Shown one piece after another: positions 56,957 to 64,000 of a stretch of 64,000 bases of DNA. Source of the DNA: Symsagittifera roscoffensis (lineage: Eukaryota > Xenacoelomorpha > Acoela > Convolutidae). The stretch covers positions 22,183,789 through 22,247,788 of the forward strand of contig NC_087062.1 in the NCBI RefSeq assembly GCF_963678635.1, in the 5' to 3' direction. Position numbers and translations under genes: made by a program. The notes below the pieces were generated by a model. That model was not told the DNA's origin. It saw only the letters and a program-made list of their open reading frames with translations, and did no database searches. Positions within the stretch are counted from its first letter, which is position 1; every line of letters begins with the position of its first letter.

Positions 56957-58465
56957 TCAGCCTATACTTAAGTAATATTTCTTATGTAAATAAACTTGTA
57001 TATTAGTATCAGAGAATATCACGTGTACAAGCGCGTACAATTCCCGAGGATGCAGTCGTCCTCTGTTCGGATCGTACACAGGAAGCGAGAGCTCCTTCAC
57101 GTCCATTTCCACGAGGAAGTCTCTCAACCTCGTCAAGGACCAGACTAGGTTCTCTGGGTCCACGTGCTGCTTCTCCATCGCCCTCGTCACCAAGAAGCAT
57201 AGGTACTTTCCCGGTATCTGTGACGCTGCCGGAGGTAAGGCTGCTACGCCCCCTACTCCTTGTCTTTGCTTCCAAAGAAATTCTATGTTTTTATATTCTC
57301 TCTTAAACTCTGCCGCTAACGCTGTCCTAAAACTCATGTCTGCTGTGATTGCTATCGCACATGCTCTATTTGTGAGTATGAAATCACTGTCTGTTAGTAT
57401 TATGCTACTTGAATATTCATTTGGTAAGTTAAAGTATGACTCAACTACCCTCCTTATGTCAAGTTTCTTAAGTTCTTCGCCTGTTTCTGCTTCTAAGTCT
57501 ACTGTCTCTCTTGCTGTTCTTAATTTTTTTATTACCAAGTTTTCAGTGTGGGTAAGTCCTACCCCCACTCCCCGGACAAAAATATCCATCGACGTCCTCG
57601 TCGATCGCATACCGGGTATCAAATCGAGATTGAAAGCCGGAATGAGTAGTCGCCCCTCCTGAGCAGCCCAGGAAGGATCTTTTCGTTCGGTTTTCATGTA
57701 TTTTATGCTTTCACTATCTACATCTTGAATCGTGATAGTGGTCTCCTTTGGGTCCGACGTCATTTCGTTCAGCCATTCTAAGACATGCAGAATCGTCAAG
57801 TCTTGTTCACATGACTGCTGTTGCTCGTCGTCGAATTCTACCTCGGGTTTCGACCGGTCATCGACCCACTCATCGTCGTGATCATCGACTATGTCAATGT
57901 CCTGTGACACAGTTATTTCTTCTAGACCCACTACTTCTTCCACTATCTTTTTCAGATCTATCCTATCCACTACAAAGTCGTCACCGTAAGGGTTATATTT
58001 CTTTCTGGGTCTTGTCCCGGCGTTCTGTCGAGACTGTATCGTAAGCGGAAGATCTGGTTCCAAATTCTTGGGAACCTCCATCTGTTCGGGATCCTGCCAA
58101 TCTTCTTCTGCGTAGGGTAAGGTTTCATCGTCCGCTTCGATCACCTCGTTTGGATCCAGGTCCAGCGGTGTATTCGTTCCTTCCTCCACGACTTCGTTTC
58201 CATCGTTCTTCTCCCTCGCGCCCTTCTCGTTGACCTCACAAGCAGGATCCACCATTAGAGAATCCCCTCCTTCCATGTCTGCGGGTATACACCAGTCTTC
58301 TGTCGATGGATTGTGTGGCTTAATGTTCTCGTAGTGGGCGGCTCGGCCAGTACTCAGTCTATCAAAGCGTCCCTCCTGGTGCACTTCCGTAATCATGAAT
58401 GGTCTCCTCCATTTTTTAGGAGATTTTTTGTTCCTTTCGTTGGTATAACGTTCTGAAATACCCAT
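56957..58465 (-). pseudogene. Gypsy-3 integrase C-terminus fused to a macro-like domain
   Basis: The first 70 residues are the integrase GPY/F-like end (KKWRRPFMITEVHQEGRF, then GRAAHYENIKPHN). A 230-residue acidic linker follows. From about residue 355 the sequence fits a macro domain of the TARG1/OARD1 kind: SDFILTNRACAIAITADMSF, ALAAEFKREY, a GVGGVAAL turn, KYLCFLVTRAMEK, VWSLTRLRDFLVEMDVKELS, LPVYDPNRGRLHPRELYALV and a final IQVYLHKKYY. In TARG1 the nucleophilic Lys and the active-site Asp are essential; neither is evident here, so binding and not hydrolysis would be expected, if it is functional at all. The frame differs from the integrase ORF by one base near 58410. Confidence 0.6.
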
Positions 58466-60867
58466 ACGTAGTCTCCCACTGAGTAAGCTTTTGCACCAGC
58501 TGCTTTCTTGTCGAATTTTTTCCTCTGCCTTGCCTGTGCTTGCTGAGTATTTTGTCTACACAAATCGTTCAACTCCTGATGACGTCTGATCACATCCCTC
58601 ACGTAGACCTGTGGAGACGTTTTCTTTCCCTCATACTCTGGGTAGAAAAATGTTAAGGGTAAAGACTTCTCGTGTCCAGTTAGCATCATGTGTGGACTAA
58701 CTCCAATGGTGGAGTGTTGCGTGCTATTATAGGCTCCCATTACCTCTGGAAGGTATCTGTCCCAATTGGTCATGTACCTGGAACAATATACTCTCAGCAT
58801 CGACACTAACGTTTGATTCTGTCTTTCCACTAAGCCATTCGTCTGGGGATGGTATGTCGTTGAGTGAGCTTGAGCAACTTGCGAGCGTCTCATTAGCTCT
58901 TTCGTGAGTTCTCCTACGAAAGCTGTTCCATTATCCGATTGAAACGTCATCGGACAACCGTGTCTCGCTATCCACTTATTGATCATGTGGTCGCATGTCT
59001 CTTCCGCCGAGGCAGTTATGCAGGGCACGGCCTCTGCATGCTTCGTGAAATGATCTATCATGACCAATACCTGATTATAACTAGTGTCTGTCATGCATAT
59101 CTTTTGGTGATCTATCTGCACCACCTCGTTGAATTCAGACGACTCGATCGATTGTAAAGGAAATCGCAATTTCCTTGGATCCTTGACCTGTTGGCATGAC
59201 AGACATGCTGCTACCCACTTCTCGCATGCCTTTTGCATTCCGGGCCACTCAAAACGCTTCAGGATCCTCTGATACACTTTGTCGATCCCCTGATGGCCCA
59301 TCTGATCATGCGATCTGAACAAGAGTTCTGTCTGATAGAGTTCCGGCAACACTATCGCGTCATATTTGTATAGGACTTTGTCTTCATCTCTTCTCTTGCA
59401 AGCTACAATCCCGTCCTTGTTCAAGTATAACCTTCCATCTTTCTGCATGAAATACTGTCTCAGGATACGGTAACTGTCTTCCTCGAGGTCTCCTTTATCC
59501 GGAGAACCATTCTCGATCCACCTTTTCAGGTTGCTTGTCATGCGATCATTCCTCTGCGCCCTTAGAAGATCCGAGAGTTTGTATCTCGCCTTCAAGTACG
59601 TCTTCATGACCCTCACCTGACTATTCAGCTCATTGGGCTGGTGTGTGTCTTCTTCCATCTTAACGCACCAAATCTTCGCCAACGGCTGTGTTTCTTGCTT
59701 GAACGGCTGAAGATCAGTCCTGACTACCTCTTTTTGTGGCAACAGACTTATCGAACGTTTCGATACCGCTATTGTTTCCAATTCATCCGCTGTGGTGTCA
59801 AAGACTTTCTCACTTGGTATGAGGTAGCGATCACTATCAGGGTCCTGGTACATCTCTCTATCCAGACCCTTTGCACGAGTTTCCACTAGTAGTGTGTGGA
59901 TCGCTAGTTCGGACAGTTCTGATCCCGAGCTCGAGTTCCTGTCTGAGTATGTGTCAGTTCCTGAGTTTCTGGAATTGTCATCTATTGAAGAGTCTGTGAT
60001 GGAGTCTGCACCCTCCTCCAGATCAGGTCCGTGCCTTCTTCGTATCCATCTGAACTCTCTGGACAAAATTCTGTTCCCCAGGTCCTGTCTCTTGTCAGGA
60101 ACTTTTTCATCTATCTCAGACTCCCCGGACAAAATTTTGTTCCCCAGGTCCTGTCTCTTGTCAGGAAAATTTTCATCTATCTCAGACTCCCCGGGCAAAC
60201 TTCCCTGTCCCGGGTGTTGATCTCGAACTCGCCGGCTTTTCTCATCATTTGTCTCCCCGGTCAAACAATCTTGCTCCAGTTTTCGTTCAACCTTCTCACT
60301 TTCTCCATCTTGGTCCTCAAAGGTAACTGTTTTCTTTCGCGTATCGTTACCCTGTTCTTTCCGACCGTATGAAGTACTTATTAAGACTTCTTGGGGTTTT
60401 GAGGATACTAGTTGCTGAACTATTGACCTACAATCCCTCTCGTTGTCTTTGTGTTGTCGTATTGCTGACATGATCTCCGTCTTCTCCCTGACAGTCAGTG
60501 ATGCCATGGCTGCTGCCCACTCGGGGTCGTCTCTGGTCACTTCTCTCTCTAACAATCCACCCAGCATCCGCATCACTTGCGGTGTTACCTGCACCGTTTT
60601 GTCCAGTAATGAGAGGCTGTTTATGTTCATGCGAGAGAGTTCCTGCTGGACCAGGTTCGAGCGCAGCAACAAGCCCAAGGGCACCTGGTCCCTTTTGGAT
60701 AGGATTTTTATCTCGGCTGCTTTCTCGACAGGTAACTCAGGATGCCCTGGAATTGGATGCCCAGACTTATCCAACCATCTCGTTAAGGGAAGCGCTTCAT
60801 AATTTTCTTTGTCCAGAAACGAGAATCCCTCCTTTATTTCTGCTTGATTGGCTTGCTTCTGTTCCAA
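58393..60867 (-). pseudogene. Gypsy-3 pol: long connector plus integrase
   Basis: Integrase inserts the element DNA into the host chromosome. Residues 1-500 are an RNase H-to-integrase connector, largely acidic. The zinc domain has SHDQMGHQG (about residue 517) and CLSCQQ (about residue 548). The catalytic core has QIDHQK (about 582), FQSDNGTAF (about 643) and GLVERQNQTL (about 677), giving the D-D-35-E triad. The frame ends at 58393 in a shifted tail; the correct continuation is in the 58465 frame. Upstream it is in the same frame as the RT ORF and separated only by TAG at 60874-60876 and 60949-60951. Confidence 0.85.
60061..60192 (-). repeat. 66-bp in-frame tandem repeat in the pol connector
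   Basis: Two full copies (60061-60126 and 60127-60192) of a 66-bp unit encode 22-residue repeats containing SGESEIDEKVPDKRQDLGN. A third partial copy starts at 60193. Confidence 0.75.
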
Positions 60868-60948
60868 TCTTTCCTAGAACTCAGTTTTCTTACTGAGGCT
60901 GTCAGCATTCTGGTGTTTATCACCCATCCTGTGCTCGATTATCATGTG

Positions 60949-62133
60949 CTAGCCATTCAATTTTTTTATCCATCTACCAATATAACTCTGATCCATCGAG
61001 TAATTCTTCAACCAGGATAACGCTCTGTAGTCTACGCGTAACTTAAAGGGAGCGCTCCCCAAGTATGCGCGGCATTTTTCTACAAATGTGACTACTGCAA
61101 TTATTTCTGCTTTTGGTGCACCATATTTCATCTCAGTGTCACTCAAGACCTTGCTGCCGTATGCAATGGGACGGAGTCTCGTTCTTCCATTCCATTCTTG
61201 CTCCTGATGCAATATTCCTGAGATGGCTACTACCGATGCGTCTGTGTCAAGAACATACACGCCTTTTTCTGTAGGCATGCCTAGCACTGGCGCTTTGCAC
61301 AGTTCCCGCTTTATGTTCTCGGAGGCAACTTGTGCTTCATTGTTCCATTCGAACTGTTTCCCTTTGATGCGCATCAGCTTCTGCATCGGATACACCTTGT
61401 CTGCATATCCTTTTATGAACTCACGGTAGTAGTTGGCAAACCCTAGGAAGCTCAGGAGCTGTGTGTCCGTTCTGGGAGCCTTCCATGTCAACACTGCTTC
61501 TACTGCTTCTGGGTCCAGCCTCACACCATGCCTGTCCACCATTCTTCCCAGGTACTTGATTGAATCCCTAAGGATTTCACACTTCGATGGTTTGCACTTC
61601 ACGCCTGCTCTTTTCATGCATCCAAAGACCTCATCGAGCCGATCAATGCTGTCTTCCAGGGTCGGTGTTGCTATGACTACATCATCCACGTAACACATCA
61701 CAAGATTCCCGTACTTCTTTGTCACTCTGGTCAAAGCCTGAGCCCTCAGTCTTTGAAAAGTGACCGTTGCGTTGCACAAGCCGAAGGGCATCTTCTTCCA
61801 CTGGTACAACCCCAACTCACACGCGAAAACGGTTTTTTCTCTATCCTTCTTTTGCAGCGGGACCTGCCAGAAGGCAGAACCCAAGTCCAATGTGGTGAAG
61901 AACTTGGCATCACCAAGTTTAGAGAGGCTCTCGTCTATTCGCGGTATCGGGTACGCATCTTTCATCGTTACCGCGTTCAAGTAGCGAAAGTCGCAACAAA
62001 ACCTAAGCTGCCCCGCTTTCTTTTTCGCCATCACTACCCCGCAAGCCCATGGCAATTTTGAGGGTTCTATCATGTCGTATTCGAGCAACATTTCTATTTC
62101 CGCTCGGCACGCTTCCGATTTATGTGGCGTCAT
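60949..62133 (-). pseudogene. Gypsy-3 reverse transcriptase and RNase H
   Basis: The 394-codon frame has the RT segments LRFCCDFRYLNAVT, FFTTLDLGSAFWQVPL, MPFGLCNATVTFQRL and YVDDVVIAT (about residue 148), then FLGFANYYREFI. RNase H follows with YVLDTDAS (about 296), APKAEIIAVV and FKLRVDYRALSWL; the usual TDH reads VDY. It ends at a TAG (60949), beyond which the same frame continues through HMIIEHR, KHQNADSLSKK and another TAG into the integrase ORF. The arrangement and motifs place it in Ty3/Gypsy. Confidence 0.9.
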
Positions 62134-62600
62134 TCGTCTTGCGCTTTCCCTATGGGGAACGGCGTCCTCCTCGAATTCGGTTTTGTGTTCGACGAAATTA
62201 CAGCAACCGATATCCGCCTTATGTCTTGAAATACGTCCGCGTTCTGATTTAAAACCTCCCGTAGTAGCACGAAATCTCCCTCGCCTATTTTCCCTTTTAG
62301 GTGTTCTATCTCTGGCAAAACCGGCTTGTCAGACTCTAATTCATACGACGAGGGGCGTTGCGGAAAATTCGAGCAGCTCGATAAGCCGTCGTTCGTGTCG
62401 GACTTCATGGAAAACAATTTATGAATAGATTTAAATTCATTAATTATTTTTAAAATTTTCTCTTTATTGGCATGATAAGGACAGTCTTTCACACTAAATT
62501 TCTTCAAGTTCTGTGTCTCTTCATAGTCGGTCCTCATCGGCAAAGCGTAACCAAGCTTCTTTCCACGCTGGATTGAAACCGTGGTGTCCAGTGTGTTCAA
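62130..62600 (-). pseudogene. Gypsy-3 protease-to-RT connector
   Basis: A 156-codon frame between protease and RT. It has GDFVLLREVLNQNADVF, the usual VxxLLxxxxDVF element just before Gypsy RT, near its end. It overlaps the RT frame by 4 bp in a different frame, and the protease ends 30 bp upstream in the third frame, so indels flank it on both sides. Confidence 0.65.
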
Positions 62601-62629
62601 TTACACACTGACACACAGTCCGTTTCGCG

Positions 62630-63517
62630 TTACCGAGAAGCTCCGCCTAAAATCACCGAACTCTGACTATTTGGATTCGGTACTAAACAAACCTGTTTAC
62701 TATCGCTTAACGAATTTAAATTTCTCATTCTAAAAATTGCTACCACAGCCTGCCCTGGCTGTAGTTTTACTTTTCTGTCTGAAAAAATTGGTACCTTGTT
62801 TTCGTCTGTTTCTATCCTATTAATTGGTTTCTTAACATACTTCCGATCCGGGTTCCTAATCCTTATTGGACCGTTGTTCAAGTCGATCATCAGGTCAAAA
62901 TTCCTGACAAAATCTCTACCCAAGATGAATTGGTCGGCGTCGTCCAAAGTCTCTACCACCAGGAAGCTCATCCATAGATATCGTCCTCCCATTTGGAGAA
63001 CTGTTATCGGCGTTCTTCCGGCTACGTAAATCGCTCGTCGATTGGCGGCGGCCAGTCGGAGATTCGTCGGAATTAGATCTTCCCTCGTGAAGCCCAATCT
63101 TTCCCAAGTTTTTATCGGCATCACACTCACTACCGCTCCTGTGTCCAGATGCCCTGTGACTCCAATTTTCTTTCCGTTGGTGTCGAGCAGAAGTGAGGTC
63201 ACGTCTGCTTCGTACCCAATGTGTACTGCGTCTTGTTCCATCATGGCGTCATGGTCTATCCTGCGGACTTTGAGTTCATCCTCACCCAAATAGATCTGCC
63301 CTATTTGGTCACTATCTGTTGTCACATAAGTCCTAGTGTAGATACTGATTCCATCCACGTTCAGCATCACTTGATACGGCCCATAGACTTCAACGTAGCG
63401 CCCATGGAGCTTCTTTATGCGAGGGCCACCCGTTGTTAGTAGTGCTCGCACCGTTCTTGACTCAGTGCGTGGCTCCACATGCCTCAGATAATTTGCATAT
63501 GTGTCCAAATGCATCAA
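62630..63517 (-). pseudogene. Gypsy-3 retropepsin-like aspartic protease
   Basis: The protease matures the Gag and Pol polyproteins. A 295-codon frame contains the active-site strand GHLDTGAVVSVMP (about residue 120) and the ILGRDFVRNFDLMID strand (about residue 196), the two hallmarks of a retropepsin monomer. The N-terminal 100 residues are of unknown type. It lies in the same frame as the preceding ORF and is separated from it by a single TAG at 63524-63526. Confidence 0.8.
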
Positions 63518-63523
63518 AGTGAA

Positions 63524-63994
63524 CTACGGTGGTTCACTCAGATTTCTGATCACCTGGTGTCCTGCTACCGAGATTATTGACTGTATTTTGCTTCCTTGCG
63601 GCACCATGCCGAACCTCTGACCGGAGATCACATTAAGTTTCATGCTCAAACTGCTTGGTGCCTTTGTCTCCTCGACTTCTGTCGCCTCGAAGGTATTCAG
63701 CTTCTCCTGTAGTTTCTCATTGTCCAGTTCGAGTTTCACTTTCTGTTCGATCTCTTTTGTCACCAGTTCCTGTTGCACTCTATTTAGAGCATCCCTCGCG
63801 GCTGACCTATATTCAATCTTGAAGTCATCGGCCGCAATCACTGGTCCCGGTTCGCATGTCTCTTCATTTACCGCTTGCATTTGCTTGGTCGCCAGCTCTT
63901 GCGGTTTGTCTTTTCTGCGCGCCTCCGCTTCACTCAACAGGCGAGCTTTGCTGGCTTTCACTCCTGATAAAGCTTCCTCATGCCTTGGATGCAT
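63524..63994 (-). pseudogene. Gypsy-3 gag C-terminal part, cut by window edge
   Basis: At least 156 codons, charged and helical, with a coiled-coil stretch (NRVQQELVTKEIEQKVKLEL) and no zinc knuckle in the part visible. It ends at a TAG followed by the protease in the same frame (CCG TAG TTC). The rest of gag and the 5' terminal repeat lie to the right of the window. Confidence 0.5.
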
Positions 63995-64000
63995 GCTGTC

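Larger units (their letters stand above)
52302..64000 (-). mobile_element. Gypsy-3, large Ty3/Gypsy element with extra domains, cut by window edge
   Basis: Read right to left: gag end, protease, RT/RNase H, integrase with a C-terminal macro-like domain, a 390-bp spacer, a coiled-coil plus SGNH-hydrolase ORF, then a probable terminal repeat. All ORFs share orientation and GC-rich codon use that differ from the AT-rich flanks. Three TAG stops and about six frameshifts show the copy is inactive. The left boundary at TGTTGTAACATTCG (52302) is a guess from TG...CA-like ends, because the partner terminal repeat is outside the window. Confidence 0.7.

Overview
This window comes from an animal nuclear genome, most likely an invertebrate. 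Three things point that way: a decayed copy of the animal DNA-repair gene Artemis (DCLRE1C), a BEL/Pao retrotransposon (a group known only from animals), and several Ty3/Gypsy elements. I cannot name the species. Most of the window is AT-rich repeat DNA. The two edges (1-2500 and 53.9-64 kb) are richer in GC, and both code on the minus strand. I see no intact, single-copy host gene.

Layout. 1-2482: a minus-strand block of three or four overlapping, unrecognised reading frames. 2755-4200: an intronless Artemis pseudogene. 4.3-6.9 kb: minisatellites and non-coding repeats. 6955-11515: a short secreted cysteine-rich gene split by a 4307-bp foldback-like insertion (7100-11406). 12.0-17.9 kb: a broken BEL/Pao element on the minus strand. 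14558-31012: two direct tandem copies of an 8.2-kb segment, about 1% diverged. The segment begins inside the BEL/Pao RNase H and ends just after the gag of a plus-strand Gypsy element (Gypsy-1), whose pol continues to an assembly gap at 35348. 35.6-41.0 kb: short inverted-repeat elements, an ATAATCGATT-rich tract and three copies of a 530-bp repeat. 41.0-44.3 kb: a 5'-truncated second Gypsy element (Gypsy-2). 44.5-46.3 kb: a duplicated segment, one copy of which carries a 533-bp relative of the foldback element. 46.8-49.6 kb: a third, larger foldback-like array. 49.7-51.2 kb: a cluster of short inverted-repeat elements. 52.3-64.0 kb: a large minus-strand Gypsy element (Gypsy-3).

Gypsy-3 is the most interesting coding content. 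Read from the right edge leftwards it has the gag end, an aspartic protease, reverse transcriptase and RNase H, integrase, and then a C-terminal domain that looks like a macro (ADP-ribose-binding) fold in the same polyprotein. A separate downstream ORF joins a coiled coil to an SGNH/GDSL-type hydrolase. The copy is damaged by three TAG stops and several frameshifts.

A second theme is a family of foldback-like elements ending in CCCGGGTCGAG (three insertions here). Their interiors are arrays of GTCGCG-containing repeats in opposing orientations. Two of the insertions can be checked in the window: one splits a small ORF that rejoins in frame if the insert is removed, and the other has a paralogous empty site 1 kb away.
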